Assembly (NCBI RefSeq): GCF_009709555.1
Contig: NZ_WJBG01000147.1
Location: 1-64,000 of the forward strand
DNA: 64,000 nucleotides
Source: Streptomyces blattellae
GTDB taxonomy: Bacteria > Actinomycetota > Actinomycetes > Streptomycetales > Streptomycetaceae
Direction of reading: 5' to 3'
Shown: piece after piece, positions 26,600-35,481 of the stretch
How positions within the stretch are numbered: position 1 is the first letter of the stretch
Layout: each line of letters starts with the position of its first letter
The notes under the pieces: generated by a model
Seen by the model: the letters and a program-made list of their open reading frames with translations, nothing else
Database searches by the model: none
Told to the model about the DNA's origin: nothing
Translations under genes and position numbers: made by a program

Positions 26600-28326
26600 T
26601 TGGTGCTCACCGTCGCCGTGTCCCGCCCGGACCGCAGCACCTTCCCCGGCACCGCCCCCGTCACCACGTCGTCCCGGATCGCCTCGACCCCGTTGACCCA
26701 CACGGCCCGCACCCCGATCGCCCTGGAGTCCAGCCGCGGACTGTCACCCGGCAGGTCGTGCACCAGGGTGGCCTTGCCGGCGTCGATCCGTTCCGGGTCG
26801 AAGAGGACGAGGTCCGCATGGAAGCCCTCCGCCACCCGGCCCCGCTCCCGCAGCCCGAAGAGCCGCGCCGGGTCGTCGGTCAGCATCTTCACCGCCTGCT
26901 CCAGCCCGGCCAGCTTCCGGCCGCGCAGACAGTCCCCGAGGAACCGGGTCGTGTACGGCGCCCCGCACATCCGGTCCAGATGCGCCCCCGCGTCCGACCC
27001 GCCGAGCAGCACGTCCTCGTGCCGCCAGGCCTCCGCCCGCATCGCCCAGGACGCCGGGTCGTTGTCGGTCGGCATCGGCCACAGCACCGTACGCATGTCG
27101 TCGGCCGCACAGATCTCCACCATGCAGTGGAAGGGGTCCTGGCCGCGTTCCGCCGCGATGTCCGCCACGACCCGCCCGCTCAGCCCGCGGTTCGCCTCGC
27201 TGTACGTGTCGCCGATGACGTACCGCCCGAAGTTCGTCAGCCGCCGGAAGACACCCGCCTCCTTGCTGCCCGCCCGCTGAAGCATCTCCGCCCGCACCCC
27301 GGCGTCCCTGAGCCGCGCGATCCGCTCCGGCACCGGCAGCCCCAGAACCGGCCCCCACCCGGGGATGAGGTTCAGGGCGCAGAACGTGCCGAGGGACATG
27401 TTCATCGGCGTGAGGATCGGCATGGTCAGCGCGACGACCCTGCCGCCCGCCTTCCGGGCACGCTCACTCGCGACCAGCTGCCTCGGCACCCGCTCCGGGA
27501 CGGCGGAGTCGATCGTCAGCACGTTCCAGTTCAACGGCCGCCCCGCCGCCGCGCTCATCTCCACGAAGAGGTCTATCTCCGCGTCGCTGAACTGATCCAG
27601 GCAGCCGGCCACGATCGCCTCGATCTGCGTGCCCTCGTGCTCCCCGACCGCCTGGGAGAGCGCCAGCAGCTCGGCGGGGGTCGCATGCCGGGAGGCGACG
27701 GGCTGCCCGTCCCCGTCGGAGTGAGTGGAGGACTGCGTGGACGAGAAACCCCACGCACCCGCGTCCATCGCCTCATGGAACAGCCGCAGCATGGCGGCCA
27801 GTTGCTCCTCGGAAGGCTGCCCGCCCACGGCATCCGGTCCCATCACGTACCGGCGCAGCGCACAATGCCCCACCATAAAGCCCGCGTTGACGGCGATACG
27901 CCCATCGAGGGCGTCCAGATACTCACCGAAGCCACTCCAGCTCCACGGCGCTCCTTCCTCCAGCGCCACCAGCGACATGCCCTCGACCTTGGACATCATG
28001 CGGCGGGTGTAGTCGGCGTCCTCGGGGCGGGAGGGGTTGAGGGGCGCGAGCGTGAACCCGCAGTTCCCGGCCGCGACGGTGGTCACCCCGTGGTTCAGGG
28101 ACGGCGTCGCGTACGGGTCCCAGAAGAGCTGGGCGTCGTAGTGGGTATGGGGGTCGACGAAGCCGGGGCAGAGGACGAGTCCGGAAGCGTCTTCGACGGT
28201 CCGGGCATCCTCGGTAGCAGTACCGATGACGGCGATACGACCGTCTCGTATGCCCACGTCCGCCGTGTACCCCGGCGCCCCCGTCCCATCGACGACGGTC
28301 GCGCCTTTGATGACGTGATCGAGCAT
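26596..28326 (-). CDS. Amidohydrolase, N-acyl-D-amino-acid deacylase (D-aminoacylase) type
   Basis: A 576-residue metal-dependent hydrolase. It has the N-terminal HTHYDAQ metal motif (about residues 60-66), GNCGFTLAPL, the catalytic-Asp motif GGSDAGAHLDRMCG (near 455) and a C-terminal composite domain ending in WVNGVEAIRDD. Related enzymes hydrolyse N-acyl-D-amino acids or cyclic amides. Its place between an LLM oxidoreductase and an aldehyde dehydrogenase suggests a catabolic step rather than peptidoglycan turnover. Overlaps the next gene by 4 bases. Confidence 0.87.
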   Translation of the reverse strand: MLDHVIKGATVVDGTGAPGYTADVGIRDGRIAVIGTATEDARTVEDASGLVLCPGFVDPHTHYDAQLFWDPYATPSLNHGVTTVAAGNCGFTLAPLNPSRPEDADYTRRMMSKVEGMSLVALEEGAPWSWSGFGEYLDALDGRIAVNAGFMVGHCALRRYVMGPDAVGGQPSEEQLAAMLRLFHEAMDAGAWGFSSTQSSTHSDGDGQPVASRHATPAELLALSQAVGEHEGTQIEAIVAGCLDQFSDAEIDLFVEMSAAAGRPLNWNVLTIDSAVPERVPRQLVASERARKAGGRVVALTMPILTPMNMSLGTFCALNLIPGWGPVLGLPVPERIARLRDAGVRAEMLQRAGSKEAGVFRRLTNFGRYVIGDTYSEANRGLSGRVVADIAAERGQDPFHCMVEICAADDMRTVLWPMPTDNDPASWAMRAEAWRHEDVLLGGSDAGAHLDRMCGAPYTTRFLGDCLRGRKLAGLEQAVKMLTDDPARLFGLRERGRVAEGFHADLVLFDPERIDAGKATLVHDLPGDSPRLDSRAIGVRAVWVNGVEAIRDDVVTGAVPGKVLRSGRDTATVSTK

Positions 28327-28404
28327 GAGCCTTGCCTCCTTGAACTCCCGGCGAGTGGAGATACTTGAGGGGCACCACAGACGACCCGCACCCCGCGACG
28401 GCGA

Positions 28405-29523
28405 CTACGCGGCAGCCCGGAACCGGGACGTCCGATGAACAGGATCCGTATCGATCTTCGGAATCACGTGCTCCCCGATCAGCCGAATCGTCCGCAGCGT
28501 CTCCTCCTTCGGCACCCCCACCGGCAACCCGAACGACAGCTGATCCGCCCCCGCCTGCTCCCACCGCTTGCACTGGGTCAGCACCTCGTCCGGATCGCCG
28601 CAGATCAGCAACTCCTCCTCGATGAGCACCTCCACGAACTCCGCGGTGTACTCGGGAAGCGTCTCGGGCCAGACCGGGAACCCCTCCGGCCGCGGAAACG
28701 TGTCGTGGTACCGGAAGACCAGCGAGGGCAGATAGTGCAGCCCGCCGTTGACGGCGGTCTGGATCGCCTCGGCGTGCGTGGGCGCGCAGATCGCCGTCGT
28801 CGTCACCATCACGTTGTCGTTCACGAAGTCCCCGACGGGCTCCGCGTCCACGACGGCCGTCTTGTACTGCTCAAGGACCCACTCCATGTCGGAGACCTTC
28901 TGCACGCTGAACCCGAGCACACCGAGCCCCTTGCGGGCAGCCATGGCGTACGACGGCGGCGAGCCCGCCGCGTACCACATCGCGGGGTGGGACTTCCCGT
29001 ACGGCTTCGGCAGGATCTTCCGCGGCGGCAGCGACCAGTGTTTGCCCTGGAACCCGGCGTACTCCTCCTGGAGCCACATCTTCGGGAACTCGGCGATGGT
29101 CTCTTCCCAGATCTCCTTGGTGTGGTTCATGTCGGTGATGCCGGGGAGGAACCCGAGGATCTCGTGCGACCCGGCGCCCCGCCCGCTGCCGAACTCGAAG
29201 CGGTTGCCGGAGAGATGGTCGAGCATGGCGACCTTCTCGGCGACCTTGACCGGGTGGTTGACCTGGGCCAGGGGGTTGAAGATCCCGGAGCCGAGGTGGA
29301 TCCGCTCGGTCGCGTGGGCCAGATACCCCAGAAACACGTCGTTGGCGGAGAGGTGCGAGTACTCCTCCAGGAAGTGGTGCTCGGAGGCCCAGGCGTACTT
29401 GAACCCGGACCTGTCGGCCTGGATGACGTACTCGGTCTCCTCCATCAGCGCCTTGTGCTCGGCCAGCGGGTCGGTCTCGGCTCGCTTGCCCACATATCCC
29501 TGTACAAAGAGCCCGAATTCCAA
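28405..29523 (-). CDS. LLM-class flavin-dependent oxidoreductase (luciferase-like)
   Basis: A 372-residue TIM-barrel flavoprotein: MEFGLFVQGYVGKR start, YAWASEHHF (about residues 43-51), IHLGSGIFNPL and FEFGSGRGAGSHEILG (about 110-125). Such enzymes use reduced FMN and O2, or F420. The HHF motif and overall length fit the FMN/bacterial-luciferase-like branch. The start ATG 29523 has AAGGAGG upstream in the transcript, and the perfect operator at 29549-29563 lies 26 bases upstream. First gene of the unit continuing to 25148. Confidence 0.9.
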   Translation of the reverse strand: MEFGLFVQGYVGKRAETDPLAEHKALMEETEYVIQADRSGFKYAWASEHHFLEEYSHLSANDVFLGYLAHATERIHLGSGIFNPLAQVNHPVKVAEKVAMLDHLSGNRFEFGSGRGAGSHEILGFLPGITDMNHTKEIWEETIAEFPKMWLQEEYAGFQGKHWSLPPRKILPKPYGKSHPAMWYAAGSPPSYAMAARKGLGVLGFSVQKVSDMEWVLEQYKTAVVDAEPVGDFVNDNVMVTTTAICAPTHAEAIQTAVNGGLHYLPSLVFRYHDTFPRPEGFPVWPETLPEYTAEFVEVLIEEELLICGDPDEVLTQCKRWEQAGADQLSFGLPVGVPKEETLRTIRLIGEHVIPKIDTDPVHRTSRFRAAA

Positions 29524-29548
29524 GGAGGTTCACCGTCCCCAGTCGTTC

Positions 29549-29563
29549 CTGACGCTCCGTCAG
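29549..29563. promoter_or_regulatory. Operator palindrome 2 (CTGACG-CTC-CGTCAG)
   Basis: A perfect 6+6 inverted repeat, identical in its core to operator 1. It lies 26 bases upstream of the LLM start at 29523, where a repressor would overlap the core promoter or early transcribed region. Confidence 0.75.
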
Positions 29564-29613
29564 ATTCTTGATCTGCCGCCGACTGTGGCACCGGGCGCAG
29601 ACACCGTCAATAG

Positions 29614-29628
29614 CTGACGGCCAGTCAG
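29614..29628. promoter_or_regulatory. Operator palindrome 3 (CTGACG-GCC-AGTCAG)
   Basis: One mismatch from the consensus. It overlaps the stop codon of the SDR gene and lies about 90 bases upstream of the LLM start, so with operator 2 it may form a paired site for the LLM promoter. Confidence 0.5.
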
Positions 29629-30380
29629 ATGGCGGAGACGCCCGCGAGCCAGCCACCGTCGATCACGAACGGCTGCCCGGTGATGTACGAGGAGTCCTCC
29701 GACGTCAGGAAGAGGGCCAGCCGGGCCACCTCGTCCGGCCTGCCGATCCGGCCCAGCGGGACGAGCCTGCGGTACAGCGCGTCGACGGCCCCCGCCTCGG
29801 CCTCGGCGCCCGGATTGCTCATGGGGGTGTCGACGGCACCCGGGCACACGGCGTTGACGCGGATCCCCTTCGGGGCCAGCTCCAGCGCGGCCACACGCGT
29901 GAGGCCGACGATCGCGTGCTTGGTCGCGCTGTACGCGCCGACGTACGCCATGCCGGTCAGGCCCGTGTACGAGGCGGTGTTGACGATGGTCCCGCCGCCG
30001 GCCGCCCCGATCTCGGGGGCCACGGCCTTGATGCCCAGGAAGACGCCGACCTGGTTGACGCGCACCACGTTCATGAACTCGTCGAGGGGGGTGTCGACGA
30101 GGGAGTTGAAGCGCAGGATGCCGGCGTTGTTGACGAGTCCGTCGATCCGGCCGTACTCCGCCTTGGCCGCGGTGACGGCGGAGCGCCAGTCGGCCTCCTC
30201 CCCCACGTCGAGGTGGACGTAGCACGCGCCGATCTCCTTGGCGAGGGCCTCGCCCTGGCCGTCGAGGACATCGGCGACCACGACCTCGGCCCCTTCCGCC
30301 CGGAACAGGCGGGCCTCCTGCTCGCCCTGACCACGAGCGGCGCCGGTGACGAGGATGACACGTCCGTCGAGCTTGCCCAT
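29625..30380 (-). CDS. Short-chain dehydrogenase/reductase, hydroxysteroid dehydrogenase-like
   Basis: A 251-residue classical SDR: TGAARGQGEQEARLF (residues 12-26), NNAG (near 86), catalytic Ser in NTASYTGL, YSATK (about 150-154) and C-terminal FVIDGGW. The layout recalls 3-alpha/20-beta-hydroxysteroid dehydrogenases and related actinobacterial oxidoreductases. The substrate is not determinable here. A perfect operator (30428-30442) lies 48 bases upstream, so it is controlled with the acyl-CoA genes. Confidence 0.92.
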   Translation of the reverse strand: MGKLDGRVILVTGAARGQGEQEARLFRAEGAEVVVADVLDGQGEALAKEIGACYVHLDVGEEADWRSAVTAAKAEYGRIDGLVNNAGILRFNSLVDTPLDEFMNVVRVNQVGVFLGIKAVAPEIGAAGGGTIVNTASYTGLTGMAYVGAYSATKHAIVGLTRVAALELAPKGIRVNAVCPGAVDTPMSNPGAEAEAGAVDALYRRLVPLGRIGRPDEVARLALFLTSEDSSYITGQPFVIDGGWLAGVSAI

Positions 30381-30427
30381 GCGGATCCCCTTCGCGGTGT
30401 GTTGGTTGGGCCAGCGTAACGGCCTAT

Positions 30428-30442
30428 CTGACGGAGCGTCAG
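30428..30442. promoter_or_regulatory. Operator palindrome 4 (CTGACG-GAG-CGTCAG)
   Basis: A perfect 6+6 inverted repeat, extended by flanking T and A, 48 bases upstream of the SDR start at 30380. Confidence 0.75.
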
Positions 30443-30578
30443 ATTCAGGTCGTGCGATTACGGAAGCAAAACTTCAAGTGACCAACGAGTAGGGATATTT
30501 GACTCTGTCGGTAAGCGGTGCGGGACCCGATGATTCTCCAGTCGAACCAGAGACCAGCCCCCAGGGAGAGGACCGAGC

Positions 30579-31325
30579 ATGGCGAAGAGGCGGTACAAGA
30601 ACAGGAAGGTCCGATACATCGCGATCGGGGCTTCACTCGTGACAGGCGCGGCCGTCGCAGCCATTCTGCTGCCTTCGGCCAATGCCGCCGACGAGCAGCC
30701 GACGGCGGAGCAGATCATCGAGATGTGCAACCGGACCGAAGTGCTCAACGGAAAGCCGCAGTCCATCTCCGACTTCGGCGGCCATCCCGTCGCCGGTCCC
30801 AGTTTCGCCTCCGACACCTGTGACTACGTCGAGACGGGTTTCGAAACCTTCGACGGCCCCACGGAGAAGGTCACCGTCGACTTCCCGAACTGCGAGGAGA
30901 ACGCCACCGACCCGGCGACGGTGACCACCGAGTTCTCGAGAACGGTGGCCCAGGGCCAGGGCAAGTACACCTTGACGCAGCAGGGCGCCACCGGTGGCCT
31001 CTTCGGAGTCCTGAGCGGCTCCTGGGTGGAGCACGAGGGCACGCTGGAGATGGACATCGAGTCGGCCACCGCAAGTGAGTCGGAACAGCGGGAAGTTCCC
31101 GTCGGCAAGGTCATGCATGTGACATTCACACCGAAGATGCAGCGCATGACCGGCGAATGGCGCGTGCATATCGACGCCGTACCCGGCAGCACCACCTCCA
31201 ACCCGAGGCCCGAGCAGAACTATGTGGCCGAGGAAGTCGTCGAGGGGCCGGCCATCCTGCCGGGCGCCGCGGGCGCTCCCGGACTCGCGGACGGCACCAC
31301 CAAGGTCGTACTGGAGGACTGCTGA
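30579..31325 (+). CDS. Secreted beta-rich protein, possibly aerolysin/ETX-MTX2-like
   Basis: A 248-residue protein with a basic N-terminus and signal peptide (YIAIGASLVTGAAVAAILL, AxA site near residue 37). The mature part has a short helical start with CNRTEVL, four or five cysteines, and long Thr/Ser/Glu-rich amphipathic strands in the middle (LSGSWVEHEGTLEMDIESAT then HVTFTPKMQRMTGEWRV). This pattern of alternating Ser/Thr strands around a hairpin recalls aerolysin-type pore proteins, but I see no decisive motif. GGGAGAGG precedes ATG 30579. The next gene encodes a similar secreted protein. Confidence 0.6.
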   Translation: MAKRRYKNRKVRYIAIGASLVTGAAVAAILLPSANAADEQPTAEQIIEMCNRTEVLNGKPQSISDFGGHPVAGPSFASDTCDYVETGFETFDGPTEKVTVDFPNCEENATDPATVTTEFSRTVAQGQGKYTLTQQGATGGLFGVLSGSWVEHEGTLEMDIESATASESEQREVPVGKVMHVTFTPKMQRMTGEWRVHIDAVPGSTTSNPRPEQNYVAEEVVEGPAILPGAAGAPGLADGTTKVVLEDC

Positions 31326-31380
31326 CCGCCGGCCGCCCCCACCGCACGCTTTCCCCCGACAACCCTTGCAGGAGACATAC

Positions 31381-32172
31381 ATGGCACGCACCGGGCGCAA
31401 CGGCAATCACCGCAGCAAGAAGAAGCGCATCACCCTCACCCTCGCGCCGATCGCCGCCCTCGGACTGGCCGTTCCGCTGATGTACAGCGCGGGTGCCGCC
31501 ACCCCTGACGAGGTGTCCGCGGACTGCAGCGCGGACTCGGACAAGCTGGAGAACTGCGAGTTCGTCGACGTGCAGGTCAAGAGGAACAGCCTCGGCCCCA
31601 ACGAGCGGGTCACCAGCGTCAGCGACAACTGCGGGAGCACCAGCGAGGCGACCAAGTCCTTCAGCGGAACCGCCTCCGCGACCCGCATCATCCAACTGGA
31701 GAACGGATCCCAGGTCGACGGCAGTACGAAGCTGGGCAGCTCCGTCTTCGAGGTCGGCGTCAAGTTCCTCACGCTGGAAATCAACATCCAGCGTGACGAC
31801 ACCACATCGTCCTTCTCCTTCACCCGGAGCGACACGGTGAAGGCCGACCACATCGCCTTCTTCATGTGGTCCCACAAGCGGTCGGACGTAGGCGGATACC
31901 TGCGGGCCACCTACAAGGAGGAGCAGGACGGCCAGAAGGTGTTCTTCTCCCCCAGTGAGGGAGGGAATACCGTCCACGTCTTCTATCCGCAGCTCCTGCC
32001 GAGCGGCACCCCGGACGGCCGCCTCTGGCTGCGCAATGTGAAATGCGGTACACCGGAGGCCGACGGCATTCTCAACAACCAGAACAGTATCCGCGCCGAA
32101 CCGGGGTTCGGTGAGGGGGGCGACAATGTGACCGATGTCGAGATCCCGCTGTCGGAGATCACCGTGGAGTGA
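31381..32172 (+). CDS. Second secreted beta-rich protein of the pair
   Basis: A 263-residue protein with a long basic N-terminus, signal peptide (LTLAPIAALGLAVPLMYS) and AxA cleavage near residue 39. The mature part includes VTSVSDNCGSTSEATKSFSG, then alternating strands FEVGVKFLTLEINIQRDD and TSSFSFTRSDTVKADHIAFF, and later KRSDVGGYLRATYKEEQDG. The layout is again like aerolysin-type beta-pore proteins. AGGAGA lies before ATG 31381, 55 bases after the previous stop, so the two are probably co-expressed as a two-component secreted system. Target unknown. Confidence 0.6.
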   Translation: MARTGRNGNHRSKKKRITLTLAPIAALGLAVPLMYSAGAATPDEVSADCSADSDKLENCEFVDVQVKRNSLGPNERVTSVSDNCGSTSEATKSFSGTASATRIIQLENGSQVDGSTKLGSSVFEVGVKFLTLEINIQRDDTTSSFSFTRSDTVKADHIAFFMWSHKRSDVGGYLRATYKEEQDGQKVFFSPSEGGNTVHVFYPQLLPSGTPDGRLWLRNVKCGTPEADGILNNQNSIRAEPGFGEGGDNVTDVEIPLSEITVE

Positions 32173-32219
32173 CGTCGGAGATCACCGTGGAGTGACGTCG
32201 GAGATCACCGTGGAGTGAC
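32151..32219. repeat. Three 23-base tandem repeats spanning a stop codon
   Basis: Three perfect copies of a 23-base unit (GTCGGAGATCACCGTGGAGTGAC). The first includes the last codons and stop of the secreted-protein gene. Because 23 is not a multiple of 3, later copies are out of frame with one another. Confidence 0.9.
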
Positions 32220-32279
32220 GAGAAGTAAATTACGGAGAGAATCGGCCGGTGTAAAAGCGGCCACCGGCTGATTCAATCC

Positions 32280-32313
32280 GGTCGAGTCCCCGTGGAGACA
32301 CGGGGACTCGACC
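32280..32313. terminator. Strong hairpin between convergent genes
   Basis: Perfect 14-base arms at 32280-32293 and 32300-32313 with a 6-base loop. It lies downstream of the secreted-protein pair and before the convergent LuxR-type gene. No U-run follows, as is usual in Streptomyces. Confidence 0.85.
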
Positions 32314-32407
32314 TTGTGGACGTCTTCCCAGACATTCTCATACGCGAAGACGGGAAGCCGGGAATCAGAAGAATCAGAGGAATCAGAGGAATCAGAGGAC
32401 TTCAGAG

Positions 32408-33196
32408 TCACACATGAGTCGCCGGTCCCGCTCCCAGCCACCTCAGGACCGCCTCCGTACTGCCGCGGGCGTCCAGCTTGGCGTAGATGTTGCTGAGGTT
32501 GTTGCGGATGGTTTTCTCGGTCAGTCTTAATCTCAGGGCGATCTCCTGCGCGCCAAGCCCGGTCGACAGCAGCTCGATGACCTGCTGTTCGCGCGGCGAG
32601 AGCAGTGCACGGAGCCGCTCCGTCGGGTCGCTGGCTCCGCACGCCGCCCGCCGCGCCCCCTCCCGCAGGGCGGCACACGCCACCGGCGAGAGGTAGGTGT
32701 GACCGACCGTGGCCGCGGTGACCGCCGAGGACAGCATGCAGGTGCAGTAGTCGTCTTCGACCAGGTAGCCCGCCCCGCCCCGGAACACCGCGACGACCGC
32801 CTCGGCGTCCCTGCGCGGACTGACCACGATCACCGGCGGACCCGTGTTGCCCATGGCCCGCTGAAGCTCCGGGAACGAGACCGTCGGGTCCTCGCACCGC
32901 AGCACGACGACATCGACCGCCGCCTCCCGGACCTCGCCGTAGGGCGGGCCCACCGGTAACACCCGGCCCACGTACGGGTCGTCGGGGCCCGGCCAGTCCC
33001 CGTGCGGCCAGGTGCCCTCGGCGCACGCGAGGGCGACGGACAACCTGTCACTTTCAATGTCGCTGTCGCTGCCAATGTCACTGTCGCTGCCAATGTCACT
33101 GTCGATGGCCGTGGACGAGGTCTTCGCCGGGCCGGCCTGCCAGAAGGTTCGGACGTGCTTGTGCTTGGGCCTGTGCCGCTGCCTGGGGGAACGCAC
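32408..33196 (-). CDS. LuxR-family transcriptional regulator with pseudo-receiver domain
   Basis: A 262-residue protein. The C-terminal LuxR HTH runs LLSPREQQVIELLSTGLGAQ to KTIRNNLSNIYAKL (about residues 195-250). Residues 70-170 resemble a response-regulator receiver (VDVVVLRCEDP, PPVIVVSPRRDAEAVVAVFRGGAGYLVED), but the phospho-acceptor Asp position reads Arg-Cys, so phosphorylation is doubtful. Near residue 35 lie DIGSDS repeats (18-base units). The start is uncertain; GTG 33196 gives the longest form and later starts after the repeats are possible. It follows the LLM gene on the same strand by 69 bases. Confidence 0.78.
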   Translation of the reverse strand: MRSPRQRHRPKHKHVRTFWQAGPAKTSSTAIDSDIGSDSDIGSDSDIESDRLSVALACAEGTWPHGDWPGPDDPYVGRVLPVGPPYGEVREAAVDVVVLRCEDPTVSFPELQRAMGNTGPPVIVVSPRRDAEAVVAVFRGGAGYLVEDDYCTCMLSSAVTAATVGHTYLSPVACAALREGARRAACGASDPTERLRALLSPREQQVIELLSTGLGAQEIALRLRLTEKTIRNNLSNIYAKLDARGSTEAVLRWLGAGPATHV

Positions 33197-33265
33197 CTCA
33201 CGAGTCCTTCCGCCGAAGTCGTGACCTCCTTACATACGCGCCCCGGCGCCTGCATGCTCAAACAT

Positions 33266-34216
33266 TCAATGATCGATGCCCCGGCCTCTTTCCCATCCCT
33301 TCTCCAGCAGCGGCCCCACCTCGGCACCGAACAGGCCCATCTGGTCGACGAGTTCGCTCCGGCTCCGGCTGCGGAACCGCACCTGGATCTGGTCCACCCC
33401 CATCGCCGCGTACGCCCGCAACGACTCGGCGAGTGCCTCCGGCTCCCCGCTGAGCGTGCGCCGCCCGACGTCCCACCCGGGCTCACCGACGTAGAGCGGC
33501 TCGGCGATGGCGCCGACGGTGAACGGCTCCTCGACTCCCGCGTCCCCTCTGATCCTCAGCACCGTGGCGATCTGCTCCGGCAAACGCTCACGCGGGTCTC
33601 CCTGCGGCAGCCACCCGTCCCCCTTCAGCGCGGCCCGCCGTACGGCCGCGGGCGAGGAGCCGCCGACCCACACGGGGACCGAGGGCTGCACGGGCCGGGG
33701 CCGCTGCCCGAGCCCCTCGAAGTCGTACAACTCCCCGTGGTGCTCGGGGAATTCTTCCGCCCCCAGCGCCGCCCGCAACGCGTCGACCGTCTCGTCGAGT
33801 ACGGCCCCCCGCCGCCGGAAGTCCACCCCCAGCGCCTCGAACTCCTCCCGCACGTGCCCGGCCCCGACCCCGAGGATCAGCCGCCCCCCGCAGAGGTGGT
33901 CGAGCGTGGCGTACTGCTTGGCGGTGAGGAGCGGGTGCCGCAGCCCGACCACGGCCACATGGCTGAGCAGCCGGACCCGCTCGGTGACCGCCGCCAGGAA
34001 GGCCAGCGTGGCGACCGGGTCGTACCACACCGTGCTCATCGCGGACGCGAGCCGGCGCGGGATGGCGACATGGTCGCAGCAGGCGAGGTAGGCGAAGCCG
34101 GACCGGTCGGCGGCGCGGGCGATGCAGGCGAGGTCCTCGGGCCCCGCGGCCGCCTCCCAGGGTTCGGCGTAGATCGCGCTCTGGGACTGGACCGGGAGCT
34201 GGATACCGTACTTCAT
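33266..34216 (-). CDS. LLM-class oxidoreductase, probably F420-dependent
   Basis: A 316-residue TIM-barrel protein: MKYGIQLPVQSQ start, FAYLACCDHVAIP (about residues 40-52), VRLLSHVAVVGLRHPLLTAK (79-98), LILGVGAGHVREEFEALGV (110-128) and VPVWVGGSSPAAVRRAA (about 177-193). Length and the GVGAGHVREEF motif fit the actinobacterial F420-dependent LLM group. Its ATG overlaps the stop of the upstream amidohydrolase as ATGA, so both are made from one transcript driven by operator 5. Confidence 0.88.
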   Translation of the reverse strand: MKYGIQLPVQSQSAIYAEPWEAAAGPEDLACIARAADRSGFAYLACCDHVAIPRRLASAMSTVWYDPVATLAFLAAVTERVRLLSHVAVVGLRHPLLTAKQYATLDHLCGGRLILGVGAGHVREEFEALGVDFRRRGAVLDETVDALRAALGAEEFPEHHGELYDFEGLGQRPRPVQPSVPVWVGGSSPAAVRRAALKGDGWLPQGDPRERLPEQIATVLRIRGDAGVEEPFTVGAIAEPLYVGEPGWDVGRRTLSGEPEALAESLRAYAAMGVDQIQVRFRSRSRSELVDQMGLFGAEVGPLLEKGWERGRGIDH

Positions 34217-35454
34217 GCACCGCTCCACAGGCCCTCGGGGGTCAGCCCCAGCAGCTCGATCGCGTTGCGCCGCACGATCCGCTCCACGACGTCCGCCGCC
34301 AGGTGCCCCATCTGCGTCTCGCCGACCTTGCGGGACTCGGGCCAGGTGGAGTCGGAGTGGGGGTAGTCGGTCTCGTACAGGACGTTGCCCACGCCGATGG
34401 AGTCCAGGTTCCTGAGCCCGAAGGCGTCGTCGAAGAAGCAGCCGTAGACGTGCTCGGCGAAGAGCTCGGACGGCGGCCGGTGGACCTTGTCCGCGACGCC
34501 GCCCCACCCCCGGTTCTCCTCCCACACCACATCGGCGCGCTCCAGGATGTAGGGGATCCAGCCGATCTGCCCTTCCGCATACATGACCTTCAGCCCCGGG
34601 AAGCGCTCGAACTTGCCGCTCATCAGCCAGTCCACCATCGAAAAGCAGCAGTTGGCGAAGGTGATGGTGGAGCCGACGGCGGGCGGGGCGTCGGCGGAGG
34701 TGGAGGGCATACGGCTGCTGGAGCCGATGTGCATGGCGACGACGGTGCCGGTCTCGGCGCAGGCGGCGAGGAAGGGGTCCCAGTCGTCGGTGTGGACGGA
34801 GGGCAGGCCGAGGTGCGGGGGTATCTCGGAGAAGGCGACGGCACGGACGCCACGGGCGGCGTTGCGCCGTACTTCCGCCGCCGCCAGCCCGGCGTCCCAG
34901 AGGGGGATGAGGGTGAGCGGGATGAGCCGGCCCTGGGCCGCGGGCCCGCACCACTCCTCCACCATCCAGTCGTTGTAGGCCTGCACGCACAGCAGCCCCA
35001 GCTCATGGTCCCGGGCTTCCGTGAAGGTCTGCCCGCAGAAGCGGGGAAAGGTGGGGAAGCAGAGGGCGGACTGGACGTGGTTGACGTCCATGTCGGCGAG
35101 GCGGGCGGGGACGTCGTACGACCCGACGCGCATCTGCTCGTACGTGATCACCTCCAGCTTGATCTCGTCCCTGCTGTAGCCGACGGCCGTGTCCAGGCGG
35201 GTGAGAGGCCGATGCAGATCCTCGTAGATCCACCAGTCGCCGATCGGTCCGTCGTCACCGCCCGGGGTGCCCATGACGGGCTTGAAGCGGCCACCGAGGA
35301 AGGACATCTCCTTCAGTGGCGCGCGGACGACGCGCGGTCCGATGTCCAGGTACTTCTTCGGAAGCCGGTTCTGCCACACGTCCGCGGGCTCCACGGTGTG
35401 GTCGTCGACGGAGATGATCAGGGGAAACGTCGTCTCGGTGTCCATGTCCGCCAC
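34213..35454 (-). CDS. Amidohydrolase 2 family (ACMSD-like metal-dependent hydrolase)
   Basis: A 413-residue TIM-barrel protein: IISVDDHTVEPADVW at residues 13-27 (in place of the usual D-x-H metal pair), VAMHIGSSSRMP (near 240), CFSMVDWLMSGKFERFPGLK, and YETDYPHSDSTWPESR (about 365-380), the typical C-terminal Asp region. Members act as decarboxylases or hydrolases in aromatic and related catabolism. The operator at 35467-35481 lies 13 bases upstream of the start, and the LLM gene follows with a 4-base overlap. Confidence 0.88.
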   Translation of the reverse strand: MADMDTETTFPLIISVDDHTVEPADVWQNRLPKKYLDIGPRVVRAPLKEMSFLGGRFKPVMGTPGGDDGPIGDWWIYEDLHRPLTRLDTAVGYSRDEIKLEVITYEQMRVGSYDVPARLADMDVNHVQSALCFPTFPRFCGQTFTEARDHELGLLCVQAYNDWMVEEWCGPAAQGRLIPLTLIPLWDAGLAAAEVRRNAARGVRAVAFSEIPPHLGLPSVHTDDWDPFLAACAETGTVVAMHIGSSSRMPSTSADAPPAVGSTITFANCCFSMVDWLMSGKFERFPGLKVMYAEGQIGWIPYILERADVVWEENRGWGGVADKVHRPPSELFAEHVYGCFFDDAFGLRNLDSIGVGNVLYETDYPHSDSTWPESRKVGETQMGHLAADVVERIVRRNAIELLGLTPEGLWSGA

Positions 35455-35466
35455 GGTAGCGCTGAT

Positions 35467-35481
35467 CTGACGATGCGTCAG
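35467..35481. promoter_or_regulatory. Operator palindrome 5 (CTGACG-ATG-CGTCAG)
   Basis: A perfect 6+6 inverted repeat just 13 bases upstream of the amidohydrolase start at 35454. afsR begins on the other strand at 35632, about 150 bases away. Confidence 0.75.

Noticed and set aside
30499..30534. Promoter TTGACT/GATGAT before the first secreted-protein gene
   Set aside because: The spacing is about 24 bases and the second box is poor, so it was not listed.
33012..33224. Plus-strand Ser/Leu repeat frame over the LuxR gene
   Set aside because: It is the complement of the DIGSDS repeat in the LuxR-type gene.
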